DNA of 41,659 nt from Planctomycetaceae bacterium (GTDB taxonomy: Bacteria > Planctomycetota > Phycisphaerae > Phycisphaerales > SM1A02): NCBI GenBank assembly GCA_021297815.1, contig JAJTGK010000006.1, positions 1 through 41,659 on the forward strand, given 5' to 3'. This document shows positions 17,529 to 27,393 of the stretch, one piece after another (within the stretch, counting starts at the first letter, position 1; each line of letters starts with the position of its first letter). The position numbers were made by a program, and so were the translations under genes. The notes below the pieces were generated by a model. That model worked only from the letters and a program-made list of their open reading frames with translations. It ran no database searches and had not been told where the DNA came from.

Positions 17529-18476
17529 TCACCGCGCGGGAATCGTGACCAGCGGCGCAGGCGCCGACGGGCCCGCCTGGATCCGCGAAAGCTGCAGCAG
17601 CAGCGCGATCAGGTCTTTCGAGGCGATGTCGTCGTTCGCGATGCTGTACCACGAGCCCGCATGCTCGACGGCCACCATCGCGTCGACGGGCGGCTTCTCG
17701 CTGACGCGGATGTCGAGCAGCTTGACTCTCGCGGTCGGTGTCGTCCAGCCCTTGCGCGCCTCGGGCGTGTCGATGTTGCGGGCGGCCACGAACATCGCCG
17801 AGAACAGCGAGCGGAAGCGGAACTGCTCGACGCCGACCTTGAGCGTGTCCGTCTCGCAGTCGATGCCGCCGTCCGCGCGCTTCACGAACCGCAGCGTGTT
17901 GGCCGACTCCGCCCGCTGAAGTTCGCCCAGGAACTCGACGAACCGCGCGTAGCTCGCGGCATCTGACTGCCCGATCAGCCGTTCGCCCGACGGAAGCGTC
18001 ACCTCCGCGATGATCAGCTCGCCGAGCGTCCGCACGGGCCAGCCCGCGTGCATCAGCAGCGCGAAGGTGTCGGGCGTGATCTCGGCCATGAACTGCTGCA
18101 CATACTCCTTGCCTTCGACGGGCGTGTACGAGATGGTCGGCTTCGACGAGAAGGTGAAGCTCGCGCCCGCGCCGATGAACGACGCGTCGCCCTGCTCGAG
18201 CGAACCGCTCGAGTTGGCGGACACGCTGTTCTCGTACGACGCAGTCAGCGAGCCCGCCTGCATGAAGAGCGGCGGCTCACGGTAGTGGAGTCGCACGAGG
18301 TTGAGCAGCATCTGCCGCGTCTCGCTCGTCTGCAGGATCGTGTTGAAGTCGGTGAAGTCGGCGCGAAGCGCGTCCTTCGCGGTGTGGCAACCACCGAACG
18401 CGCAGAGCGCCGCCGCGCAAAGCGCCAGGGGCAGGACGAACGGACGCGGGCACGAGACGGGTGCGTTTGCTTGCAT
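17529..18476 (-). CDS. conserved lipoprotein of unknown function
   Basis: The 315-residue product has a lipoprotein-type signal ending LCAFGGC, with Cys30 as the lipidation site. The mature part begins with a conserved-looking block (TSETRQMLLNLVRLHYREPP), followed by a region rich in Ser and Thr (residues 80-120). I know this pattern from uncharacterised envelope lipoproteins of several Gram-negative groups but no function is established. The gene begins 36 bases after the end of the MscS gene on the same strand, so the two are probably cotranscribed and may act together at the envelope. The Shine-Dalgarno sequence is weak. Confidence 0.8.
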   Translation of the reverse strand: MQANAPVSCPRPFVLPLALCAAALCAFGGCHTAKDALRADFTDFNTILQTSETRQMLLNLVRLHYREPPLFMQAGSLTASYENSVSANSSGSLEQGDASFIGAGASFTFSSKPTISYTPVEGKEYVQQFMAEITPDTFALLMHAGWPVRTLGELIIAEVTLPSGERLIGQSDAASYARFVEFLGELQRAESANTLRFVKRADGGIDCETDTLKVGVEQFRFRSLFSAMFVAARNIDTPEARKGWTTPTARVKLLDIRVSEKPPVDAMVAVEHAGSWYSIANDDIASKDLIALLLQLSRIQAGPSAPAPLVTIPAR

Positions 18477-18512
18477 GATGCTTTGGATTCCGCGGGAATG
18501 CGTTCGTTCAAG

Positions 18513-20768
18513 CTACGGCTTCGGCTCGAGGCGCGCGAACTGCGGCCCGAGACCAAGGCCTTCCGTTTCCGCGGCAGCCAGCAGGTCCACGAGGAACGCG
18601 TGCCGCGCCTCGGCCTCCTCCTGGTCGGTCGCGACATTGAGCGTGGCGTTGCACTGGACCTGGATGCCGTTCGAGACGATGCCCGAGACGCCGAGCGCGA
18701 CGCGGTCGGGCAGGAACCTCGCGTCGGTGACGAGCCGCTCGCGCAGCGCGGCGATGAAGCGCTCGACCTTCTCGAGCGTCGCGCCCTGCATCACCAGGAC
18801 CTGCACGCTCATGGGCCGCGGCCTGCGCTTGCCGAGGTTCACGATGCTCACGCCCGCGAGCGCGCCGTTGGGCACCGTCACCACGGTTCCGTCGGCGGCG
18901 GTCACGCGGGTCGAACGGAAGCCCACGCGCTCGACCACACCCGTGGCGATGGGCGTCTGGATCCAGTCGCCTGCGCCGAACGGTCGGTCGGCGATGATCG
19001 TCCCCGCGCCGAAGAAATGCGAGATCGTGTTCTGCGACCCGAACGCCAGGGCGACGCCGCCGATGCCGAGTCCTGCGAGCAGATGCGTGCCCGAGATCGA
19101 CCACGCCGCGGCGATGCCGAGGAACGCCGCCACCAGCACGCCCAGCCGCAGGCAGCCGAGAAGCAGGCTCACGGCCAGGTCGTCGCCCGTGCTGGCGGTG
19201 CGCGACGCGATGCGCATCAGATGCGCACACGCCGTGCCTACGACATGCCAGACGAGGATCGCAATGCCGACCACCGCGAGCGACTCGACGGTGGGCCCGA
19301 GCACCTCGATGTACCACCGAGGAACTCCGAGGTACTCCGGTACAGGCAGCAGGAGAAGGATGGCGACGAGGAACGACACCGAGTACTGCGTCGCGAGCCG
19401 CCCCGTGTCGGAAACCGCGTGGAATACGCGCATCGCAACGCCCGTGATCGGTCGCGCGACGAGGCGGGCGACCGCGATCGCGCACACGATCGATATGGCG
19501 ATCGCGACGAACTGCCACACCTCGAGGCCAAGGATGGGCATGTGTGCACGCAGGGGCGGGGCTACCCCCGTCACCAAGTCCCTGATCGTGAAGTACGGAC
19601 CAGGCGGAATGCCCCCCGGCGGCGCGTCGCTCGCGGGCGCAAGCCCGATGGTCTCGTGCTCCACACGCCAGATCGCGGCGATGGTCGCGCGGTCGAACTT
19701 GAACGGCGCGTTCGCCTCGGGACCGCTCGGCGCGACGACGATCGAGCCCGCCTGCGATCGGAAGAGCACGACTGGATCGCGGTTGAGCGGATCGTCCGAG
19801 ATGCCCTGCAGCCCGATGAACCCGACGCGATGCAGCGCGCGGCACAGAAGCCCCGCGATGAGCTCGCCTTCGGTGTCGCGCAGGCCATCGGGAATGTCGG
19901 TCAGGTCGAGCGTCGAAATCGCGCGCTCTCTGCCGCGGCCGTCCCAGTCCGCCATTCCCTCGAAGAAGGTTCTCACGCAGTCACGCGCCGACTTCAGCTG
20001 CAGATGCTCGAGGGCGCTCGGGGCGACGCCGCCGCGAACGGCAAGCAACGACTTGCGCCGCGCGGCGAGTTCAACTTCGCCCGGCACGACCACCCGCCAC
20101 TCGCCCGACGCAGCGCGGCGCAGCATGAGGGGAAGCACGACCTCGGACCGTGCCTGCCGAAGCGGCACGACCATCTCGTCGCCTGCGGGGAAGTCCTCGA
20201 CATCCCAGATGCGGAAGGTCGTCAGGTCGACGAGGTCGAAGTACGCCCGTATATGCGCGAACTGCGCGGCGCGCGGCTGCGCGAGCATGTCGGGGTCGAG
20301 TTCCACCGCACGCGCCGCCTGCCCGAGGTACTCGCTGAGCCCGCAGCGCTCCTGCGCGCAGGATTGCACGAAGGTCCTCAATGCGTCGCGCGGCGTCGCG
20401 AGCGAGATCGCGGGAAGCGCCTCGGCTGCAGCCACCCGCACACCCGAGATCCAGCCCCTGCCCTCGTCGTGACCGAGGATCGACTCTCCGCCGCCCGTCA
20501 ACGAAAGAACGAGCGCGTGACGGCGTTCGCCGTCCTTGCGCGTTCCCTCGAAGCGGTCGCCGACGGCCTTGCCCTCGATCTCCGATCCGATCGGCGTCAC
20601 GGTCCCCGTCACCGCGTCCCCGCGCTGGACGAGCGCGAGATGCCCACCGCCGTCCGCCGAGGTGATTTCCCATGTTCCCGTCCAGCCGCCGTCGCCAGAG
20701 GCTGCGGCCGTCGCCAGCAGGAGCAGGCCTGTCCATATCGAGCAGACGAGGATGCGCAGGGCGTTCAT
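18513..20768 (-). CDS. MscS-family mechanosensitive channel with large N-terminal extension
   Basis: This 751-residue protein has a signal peptide (LRILVCSIWTGLLLLATAAA). Residues 28-110 form a beta-rich domain with a G-T-W...L-x-L-x-Q-x-G-x-x-V-x-G-T pattern. A periplasmic region follows to about residue 410, then at least four transmembrane segments (for example QFVAIAISIVCAIAVARLV and SVSFLVAILLLLPV). The MscS core starts near residue 560 with the pore helix LLAGLGIGGVALAFGSQNTI, then the beta domain (DRPFGAGDWIQ, TVVTVPNGALA). It should open under membrane tension to release solutes. E. coli MscS has 286 residues, so most of this chain is extension, as in MscK/YnaI-like proteins. ATG 20768 starts the signal peptide. 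The gene ends with TAG. Confidence 0.9.
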   Translation of the reverse strand: MNALRILVCSIWTGLLLLATAAASGDGGWTGTWEITSADGGGHLALVQRGDAVTGTVTPIGSEIEGKAVGDRFEGTRKDGERRHALVLSLTGGGESILGHDEGRGWISGVRVAAAEALPAISLATPRDALRTFVQSCAQERCGLSEYLGQAARAVELDPDMLAQPRAAQFAHIRAYFDLVDLTTFRIWDVEDFPAGDEMVVPLRQARSEVVLPLMLRRAASGEWRVVVPGEVELAARRKSLLAVRGGVAPSALEHLQLKSARDCVRTFFEGMADWDGRGRERAISTLDLTDIPDGLRDTEGELIAGLLCRALHRVGFIGLQGISDDPLNRDPVVLFRSQAGSIVVAPSGPEANAPFKFDRATIAAIWRVEHETIGLAPASDAPPGGIPPGPYFTIRDLVTGVAPPLRAHMPILGLEVWQFVAIAISIVCAIAVARLVARPITGVAMRVFHAVSDTGRLATQYSVSFLVAILLLLPVPEYLGVPRWYIEVLGPTVESLAVVGIAILVWHVVGTACAHLMRIASRTASTGDDLAVSLLLGCLRLGVLVAAFLGIAAAWSISGTHLLAGLGIGGVALAFGSQNTISHFFGAGTIIADRPFGAGDWIQTPIATGVVERVGFRSTRVTAADGTVVTVPNGALAGVSIVNLGKRRPRPMSVQVLVMQGATLEKVERFIAALRERLVTDARFLPDRVALGVSGIVSNGIQVQCNATLNVATDQEEAEARHAFLVDLLAAAETEGLGLGPQFARLEPKP

Positions 20769-21175
20769 GTTCGGGCAACCTCGCGATGGAACGCCTGCGC
20801 AGGAAATCTGCAGCACCGTCGAAGCGAAATATACCGAACCGGCGCGCACCCGACCGCATGGAGGCCCCTGCCAACCATCCACGGCTTCGTCGACCTGCGC
20901 GTGGCCCGAAAGACCTTGAGGCCATTGACCCGCGCGGCCGTGGAACTCCTCCGTCGGAGCGGCGCGGTACGCGCGCTGCCACTCCGCCTCGGCGAACAGG
21001 CGCGTGCCCGCCGGCCAGAGGAACGCGTGCAGGATGTGGCAGCTCACCCGTTCGTCAGGCCGCTGCGCCGCGCTCGGATACGAAGCACCTCGGAAGGAAG
21101 TCGAGTTGCTGCCCACGGCCGCGCTCTACTGCGTCGTGAAGCAGGTGCCGTGCAGCGCCGATGGCCAGCGAGAGT
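20769..21175. other. intergenic region upstream of MscS
   Basis: This 407-base region contains the TATATT promoter. Beyond it, one minus frame stays open to 21116 in phase with MscS (it includes RVSCHILHAFLWPAGTRLF), but this lies upstream of the promoter and is not recognised. It may be a gene relic. Confidence 0.4.
20828..20833 (-). promoter_or_regulatory. -10 box of the MscS-lipoprotein operon
   Basis: TATATT on the minus strand (5 of 6 to consensus) lies about 60 bases upstream of ATG 20768 in an otherwise GC-rich stretch. No clear -35 box is visible. Confidence 0.5.
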
Positions 21176-23809
21176 TCAGGAGCAGCTGCCCCACGACGAG
21201 AGCAGCATGGCGAGATCCGCGCTGTCCACCACGCCGTTGCCGTCGAGATCGCCGGTTCCCGACAGGCCCCAGCGCGTGAGCAGGATGCTGAGATCCGCGC
21301 CGCTCACGACGCCATCGCCGTTGATGTCGGCGATGCACGACGCCTCGACGGCGATCTCCACCTCGCCGCTGTCGCCGCTGCCGCACGCGTTCGAGAAGGT
21401 CAACGCATGGGCACCTGCGTCGGAAAGCTGCACATTCGTCAGGACGAGCGTGGCCGTGAGGTCGTACGCCGACAGCGTGCCGCTCGCTCCGCTCACCGTG
21501 CCACCGCCGCGCGAGGCGCCGCCCGCGCCATCCGAGATGGGCGCGCCGTCGCGCCGCCACTCGAACTGCACAGGCCCGTCGAAGTCGTATCCGAAGGCAC
21601 AGGTCGCCGAGAGCGTGAGCGTCGTGCCGAGAGACACGGTCTGTTCCACGGGCCGGCGGGTGACCCAAGGAACTCCCGTCAGGCTGTAGCGCGACATCTC
21701 GTGGGCAAGAAGCCCGCCACCGGCTCGAATCGATCCCAGGAAGACGAGTTCGCCCGACTCAAGCGACACGATGTCCGAGACCGAGCCGCTGCCGTCCGCT
21801 CCGATCGACGACCACGAGGCGCCGTCCCAGCGAGCGACATCGCCAATCTCGACTCCATTCAACGAGAGGTTGGATCCTCCGACGAAGATGTCGTAACCCG
21901 CGGGAGAAGCGGGGTTCGGCGTCAGCGCCAGGCTTCGCACATTGCCACTCAGACCCGTACCGAGCGCCGACCACGACGAACCATTCCAAAGCGAGACGCT
22001 GTTCGCAGCGCCTCCCGTTGGCAACACGGGGTCGCCACCCGCCAGCAGCTGGCCTCCGGAGAGCGCAAGCAGCGCGTACACGGTCGAATCCAAGCCCGCG
22101 CCGAGCGGAGCCCACGCGCTGCCATTCCAACGCGCGACGCGCCTGCACTTCGCTCCGCTCGCCGTGGTGAAGTTGCCGCCCGCCACGATGTCTCCGTTGG
22201 CGAGCTGCGTGACCGCGTAGACGGTGCCGTCGATGCCCGAACCGAGCGGAAGCCACGCGGTGCCGTTCCAGCGAGCGATGCGGCTCGCGGGCACGCCGCC
22301 CGCCGTCGTGAAGCTTCCGCCCGCGACGATGTCACCGCTCGGGAAGAGCGCCGTCGCGTCTCGCACGGTGTCGTTCAGCCCTGAACCAAGCGGGAGCCAT
22401 GCGGTGCCGTTCCAGCGGGCGATCCTGCTGGCCGGCGCACCATCGGCCATCGTGAAGCTGCCTCCAACGACCACACCGCCAGCCACAGATGCCACGGTGG
22501 TCACCGAGTTGTTCAAGCCCGCTCCAAGCGCTGACCATGCAGAGCCATCCCATCGGACGACGCGATTCGCGGAAAGGCTGCCGATCGACTTGAAGGCCCC
22601 TCCGATCACAATGCTGCCGTCTGGAAGCAGCGCGCCATCGGCCGTGGGTCCGCCAAACCCCGCATTGAATGCAGACCAGGTAGTCCCGTCGAATCGTGCG
22701 ATGTTCCGCGCGGCAAGAGACGCCTCGACATACTCGAAGGTGCCGCCAACCAGGAGGCCGCCCGACGGCATCGCGGTCAGCTTCGAGATGATGCCCGCCA
22801 CGCCTTGCCCTGTCGCGCTCCACCCAGTGCCGTTCCATCGGACGATGTTCTGCCCGAAGGCGGTGAAGGATCCTGAGACGAACAACTCGCCGTCCGACCC
22901 GAGCGCCATCGAACTCACCGAGCCAGCGATCGCTGGATAGGCGCTCCAATCGCTGCCGAGGAGGCTGCACGCGCCGCAATTCGTTTCAAACACCCGATTT
23001 TGCGTCGACGAGAGCGCGAGGACACGGCCGTCGGCGCGGACCTGAATCGCCGTGACATCCCAACCCAGCTCGCTCACGATCGGCTCCCAACTCGTGCCGT
23101 TCCACACATGCAGCCGCCGACTTCCCGTGAAGAAGTTGCCATCCGCAATCAGGTCGTAGCCAAGCGGAACCATGGGATTCGGTCGAACGGCGATCGCCGA
23201 GACGGGCGTCAAGGAGCCAGACCCGTACTGATCCCAAAAGCTCCCGTTCCAGCGCGCGATGTTCCTGTAGGGGCTTGAGCCCCCAAAGCTCCCAGCGATG
23301 GCGAATCCGCCGTTCGGCAACACCGCGATGGCGTCCACGGAGCTCAAGGCAGTGCCCAGGAAGGATCCGCTGTTGCTCGACCATGCTGATCCGTTCCATC
23401 GCGCAAGACGCACCGCGGACTATCCGCCTGCAGTGGAGAAGGCGCCCCCCACGATGAGATCGCCATTCGGAAGGACCGCCAAGGAGCGCACAGGACCATT
23501 CAAGCCCGACCCGAGCGCCGACCACCGCGTGCCGTCCCATCGCGCGATGTACTGGGCTGTCACGCCGCCTGCGGAGGTGAAGTCGCCGCCCACCACGATG
23601 TCGCCGTTCGGCATCACGACATGTGCGTGCACCGCGCCCCCGCCGACGCCCGGCTGGTCGCTCGGGCTCGCGAGCCAGGTCGCAGCGCACTGCGCAGCCG
23701 CAGTCTGCGAGCCGAAGGTCACGACGAACATGACGGCGAGCACGCCGAGTGCGCGCTGAAAGGCGGGACGAAACGATCTGATGAGCCTCGACACGATGCT
23801 TCGCTCCAT
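21176..23809 (-). pseudogene. secreted repeat-propeller and Ig-like protein with dockerin doublet, interrupted by an in-frame TAG
   Basis: Without the stop this would encode 877 residues. A signal peptide (ALGVLAVMFVVTFGSQTAAA) is followed by about 13 repeats of the form I-A-R-W-N-G-x-x-W-x-x-L-G-x-G-L, V-x-A-I/L-A-x-x-x-x-G, G-G-x-F-x-x-A-x-G, which probably build a propeller. An Ig-like domain (near VEQTVSLGTTLTLSATCAFG) and a calcium-loop pair (DINGDGVVSGADL, DLDGNGVVDSADL) ending SSWGSCS follow. Codon 130, at 23420-23422, is TAG in the same frame on both sides (STAGG, stop, SAVRLARWNG). The stop falls inside a repeat whose other copies read through with V-P, A-P or V-T. Pseudogene, sequence error or stop readthrough are all possible. 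Confidence 0.8.
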
Positions 23810-23840
23810 GCGCGGTGAATCGGGAAATCGAACGCCGCCG

Positions 23841-23846
23841 AGTCTA
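23841..23846 (-). promoter_or_regulatory. -10-like box upstream of the repeat-propeller gene
   Basis: TAGACT lies about 31 bases upstream of ATG 23809, with TTGGTT 15 bases further upstream as a possible -35 box. The same -10 hexamer is found at 8125. Confidence 0.4.
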
Positions 23847-24051
23847 CTTCGCACCCCGTGAAACCAAGCGCCACGCACCGAATTCCCCACACCTCGCGTG
23901 CAAAGCAGCCTCAGCCAGGCTTTCGAGCCCTGTGATCGGAGCGATTTCGCCATGTCTGCACGCGTGCGCTGCGCCGACCGCCTCCGCACTCGGCGCGGCT
24001 CTGCCATCGCCGCGGCCCTGCAACGGAGTCAGGCCAACCCCGCGACGAAAG

Positions 24052-24086
24052 AAAAACCGTCTCCGTCGGAAACCCGACGGAGACGG
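24052..24086 (-). terminator. intrinsic terminator of the FAS1 gene
   Basis: On the minus strand a perfect 13-base-pair stem (CCGTCTCCGTCGG with its complement, loop of 4) is followed by TTTTTC. It begins 23 bases after the stop codon of the two-FAS1 gene. This is the clearest intrinsic terminator in the window. Confidence 0.93.
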
Positions 24087-24109
24087 CTTGTTCAGTCATT
24101 CAAGCGCCG

Positions 24110-25084
24110 TCAGTTGGTCTTGCCACCCTCGGCGTTGGCCTGGCCCGTCGGCGAGGTGCGCGCACCCGGCAGGAGCACGGTGTCGATCACATGGATCACG
24201 CCGTTGCTCGCCTCGACATCGACCGCGACCACATTCGCGCCGTTGAGCATGACCTTGTCGCCCGAGACCTTCACCGCGACGGTGCTGCCGAGCACGGTGG
24301 GGACCTCGGTCATCTTGACGACGGCATCGCTGTACGCGGCCACGCCAGGAACGACATGGTACGAGAGGATCTCGGCGAGCTGCTTCTTGTTCTCAGGCTT
24401 GAGCAGCATCTCGAGCGTGCCCGCGGGGAGCTTCGCGAAGGCCGCGTCGGTCGGCGCGAGGATCGTGAACGGCCCCTTGCCCGAGAGCGTCTCGACGAGG
24501 CCCGCGGCCTTGACCGCGGCGACGAGCGTGTTGAACGAGCCGTTCTTCGCCGCGACATCGACCACGGTGCCGTCGACGGGAAGGATGACGGTGTCGATCA
24601 CATGGATCACGCCGTTCGAGCACGCGATGTCGGTCGCGGTCACGGTCGCGCCGTCGACGGTGACCTTCTTGCCATCGACCTTGATGTCGACGCGCTGGCC
24701 GTTCACGGTGCCCGCGTTCTTCAGCTTCACGACATCGGCGGCCTTCACCGAGCCAGGAACCACATGGTAGGTCAGGATCGCCGCGAGCTTCGCCTTGTTC
24801 TCAGGCTTGAGCAGCGACTCGACGGTGCCGGCGGGAAGCTTGGCGAACGCCTCGTCGGTCGGCGCGAACACCGTGAAGGGACCCGTGCCGTTCAGCGTCT
24901 CGACGAGGCCGGCAGCCTGCACGGCCGCGACGAGCGTCTTGAAGCTGCCCGCAGCGACGGCGGTGTCGACGATGGTCGACTTCGCAGCGGCGGTGGTGGC
25001 GGTGGTGTTGGCCTTCGCAGGCGCGTTCTGAACGGCGACGGGCGAGGTTGCGAGCAGGATCGAGGCGGCAAGGGTGGTCAGCAT
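24110..25084 (-). CDS. secreted protein with two fasciclin (FAS1) domains
   Basis: This 324-residue protein has a signal peptide ([16 protein letters not shown]). Two FAS1 domains follow, at about residues 38-175 and 178-310. Each carries the H1 motif ([15 protein letters not shown] and [15 protein letters not shown]), the central YHVVPG, and the H2 motif ending [10 protein letters not shown]. The domains are about 60 percent identical by eye, so they arose by duplication. FAS1 domains act in adhesion and matrix binding outside the cell. AGAGGAAA just before ATG 25084 fixes the start, and the gene has its own terminator. The 39586 gene encodes two more FAS1 domains. It carries no dockerin tag, unlike its neighbours on both sides. 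Confidence 0.93.
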   Translation of the reverse strand: MLTTLAASILLATSPVAVQNAPAKANTTATTAAAKSTIVDTAVAAGSFKTLVAAVQAAGLVETLNGTGPFTVFAPTDEAFAKLPAGTVESLLKPENKAKLAAILTYHVVPGSVKAADVVKLKNAGTVNGQRVDIKVDGKKVTVDGATVTATDIACSNGVIHVIDTVILPVDGTVVDVAAKNGSFNTLVAAVKAAGLVETLSGKGPFTILAPTDAAFAKLPAGTLEMLLKPENKKQLAEILSYHVVPGVAAYSDAVVKMTEVPTVLGSTVAVKVSGDKVMLNGANVVAVDVEASNGVIHVIDTVLLPGARTSPTGQANAEGGKTN

Positions 25085-25305
25085 GTGTTTCCTCTGCGCG
25101 ATGCGGATCTCGAGAATGACAGCCTCACCGTCGACGCGACGGACGCAAGCCATCGATTTCCCAAACAATTCGGGGCTGCGCGAGTTCCGCGCTGCATTCG
25201 CACTTCGCCGTGTGACCTCCTCGCGGATTCATGCTCCATGGCGGGATGATGGAGATCGCAAGCAATCCGTGCGTTCAGCCGTATGGCGAGGAAAGAAGTG
25301 ACGCA

Positions 25306-25330
25306 TCCCGCGGCGCTCGGGCCCGCGGGA
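25306..25330 (-). terminator. possible terminator of the 25372 gene
   Basis: TCCCGCGG and CCGCGGGA form a perfect 8-base-pair stem with a 9-base loop about 40 bases past the stop. A pyrimidine-rich stretch (CTTCTTTCCTC) follows on the minus strand in place of a pure T-tract. Confidence 0.4.
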
Positions 25331-25371
25331 CGCGGATGCGTGCTGTGCGTCTCGTCACGCTCGCCGGACGA

Positions 25372-26394
25372 TCAGGGACAAGACCCCCACGCGCTCAGCA
25401 CAAGACCGAGGTCCGCGCCGTCGACCACGCCGTTCGAGTCAATGTCGCCGACACCTGCGCTGCCCCAGTTGCCGACGACGGACGCGAGATCCGAGCCGTC
25501 GACCGTGCCATCATCGTTGACATCGCCTAGACACGGCGAAGGCGCAGGCGCCGGATTGAAGTAGGTGGCGCCCGCCGAGTAGTACCGATTTTCAGCGCTG
25601 CGCGTGGGGTTTGGAAGGCTCTGAACGAATGCTCCTGCCGCGAGGTCATAGACCGCGATTGGAACATTGCCGTAGCCCGAGTTAAGCCCGGTCGTCAGGA
25701 ACACCTTGCCTTCGCCGACCGCGACGCCATCGAACTTCAGGCCCACCTGCCCCGCATACACCGACGCGGGAAGCACCGCTACCTCGGCGATGGTGAATGT
25801 CACGAGATCAAACCGAACGATGGACTGCGCATTGTCTTCGCCAACGACCGCGTACATGAAGCCGTCATCCAAGTTGAAGTCCATGCCAAGGATGAGCGGG
25901 AAGTTCGAAGCCGCCGAAACGGGCGTCGCGACTGCGGTCGTGATGTTGATCGTGTAAAGGCCGCGCGGAATGCCGCGGCCGGTTCCTTCATCGATGGCCG
26001 AGCGGAAGACGCCTGCGTAGAGAACGCCGTTGCCGAAGCCCATCGAGGTGACCTGATTCGGTCTCGCCGCTTCGCCGCTCTCATCGCGGATCAGCGTCGG
26101 AGGTGCGACTGGGACGAGGCTTCCCGAGCCGTCGAGTCCGAACACATTGAGGCTCGTACCGCGCGAGGCGAAGAGGCGCGCATGCTAGTTGTCAGCCGCC
26201 AGCGAGATGGACGCGTAGACCTCGGGAAGGTTGGTGATCTGACCCGTGGCTGGGTCGGAGTTCCAAGTCGCGACGAAGTTCGGAATCGGGTTGCCATCGT
26301 CAACGGACGGCGCGCCCCACGAGGTGACGACCTGTGCCGAGACCGCTGGTGTGAGGCCGGCGGCGAGAATGACGGCGATGGTTCGCATCAGCAT
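25372..26394 (-). pseudogene. secreted dockerin-tagged propeller-like protein, interrupted by an in-frame TAG
   Basis: Without the stop this would encode 340 residues: a signal peptide (MRTIAVILAAGLTPAVSAQ), a beta-rich domain with blade-like units (LYAGVFRSAI, FPLILGMDFNLDDGFMYAVV, KVFLTTGLNSGYG) and a calcium-loop pair (DVNDDGTVDGSDL, DIDSNGVVDGADL) ending LSAWGSCP. Codon 70, at 26185-26187, is TAG, and the frame is the same on both sides (SLAADN, stop, HARLFASRG). A Shine-Dalgarno GGAG precedes ATG 26394, so the N-terminal part is a real gene start. The remaining 270 codons after the stop show no further damage. The blade assignment is tentative. Confidence 0.8.
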
Positions 26395-26843
26395 GATGGG
26401 CTCCAAGGTTTGCTCTCCTTCGGCCTGCCTGCCTGGACGCAAGAACCAAATCGTGCTTCGAACGGCCTTAGATTCACGCGCCACACGCATCATTGCCGCA
26501 GCCGACTTCGCCGAACGAACTCTGGAGACGGCGCTCGCATGCCAGCCGCCGCTGGAGAGCCGCAGGACCACCCGACGGTGCCGAGGCCCCGTATCGATGA
26601 AGATCCGAGGAAGGGACGCCGCGGCTGGGCGTTTCGCGCCCTCGCTTGCAGGAAGCGCGTTCGGGCCCCTCGAAGGTCCTAGGGAAGGCACATCCAGACG
26701 CCCCGCTTCCTCGAGTTCGCAAGCATTGCGAGGGTGCTGCTCACGCCTCTCCAAGCCTCCTGCGGCGCGGCTCCCAACCGTTCGTTGGGTGCGGCAGCGC
26801 GGCTCTCCGCCCGTGGGGGCATCGCCGAGGGCTTGTCTGCGCC
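26395..26843. other. intergenic region without recognised gene
   Basis: This 449-base region lies between the start of the minus-strand dockerin gene and the carbonic anhydrase relic on the plus strand. It should contain the promoter of the former. All open frames here are Arg/Ser-rich shadows and I see nothing else in it. Confidence 0.5.
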
Positions 26844-27393
26844 GAACTCGCGTCGGGCAACATGCACTTTGCGAGGAGCGCTTCGAACATGCACGGGTGT
26901 TCGACCGAGCGCGTCGCGAGGACGGGCGGATTCGGCCAGCCGACCTCGATCGGTGTGCTGAGCTGCGAAGACTCGCGCGTCCCGCTCGAGATGGTGTGCG
27001 ACGACGGCGTGGACAATCTCTTCGTCGTTCGGGTCTCGGGCAACTCCGCGGTTCCCGCTGCATCGGGAGCCGTTGAGCGCGGTGTCGCTCGCTCGGAGTC
27101 CACTTGACCCTGCTGCTCGGCCACACGAACGGCAGCGCCATCGGCCCGGTGGTCGAGGACAACAAGATGCCCCGCAGCCTCGGCGACGGACCGCGACCAT
27201 CGTGCCGGCGCCGAAGGGCTGAAACTTCCCTTCCCGCGACTTGACCGCCGCCGCCAAGACGAGTGTTTTCGATCAGTCGCAGTGGCTCTTCGTATCGAGC
27301 CAGATCATGCGCAACGCGCATAGGGAAGGCAGGCTCGCGATGCTCAGCGCGATCTGCGATGTCGATTCTGGCGCACAGCGGTCCCTCGATAAT
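26844..27393 (+). pseudogene. decayed beta-carbonic anhydrase
   Basis: Three pieces in three frames line up in order with a beta-carbonic anhydrase of about 200 residues. Frame 3 (26844-27107) gives ELASGNMHF and then SIGVLSCEDSRVPLEMV and DNLFVVRVSGN, matching the family blocks with zinc ligand Cys and the Asp-Arg pair (C-x-D-S-R). Frame 2 (about 27092-27180) gives LGVHLTLLLGHTNGSAIG, matching the block normally L-G-H-T-x-C-G-A; the second zinc Cys is lost. Frame 1 (to about 27390) gives MRNAHREGRLAMLSAICDVD, matching the C-terminal E-G-x-L-x-I-x-G-A-x-Y-D-L block. At least two frameshifts and the lost ligand show it is not functional. Confidence 0.8.

Noticed and set aside
18048-21689. Plus-strand open frame of about 1200 codons
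   Set aside because: It runs antisense across the lipoprotein, MscS and repeat-propeller genes and is Arg/His/Ala-rich throughout. The minus-strand genes have clear domains.
21176-26394. Pyrrolysine or general TAG recoding
   Set aside because: Three ordinary genes in the window end with TAG at the expected place, and no pyl genes or suppressor tRNA are visible. The two internal ambers are reported as an observation only.
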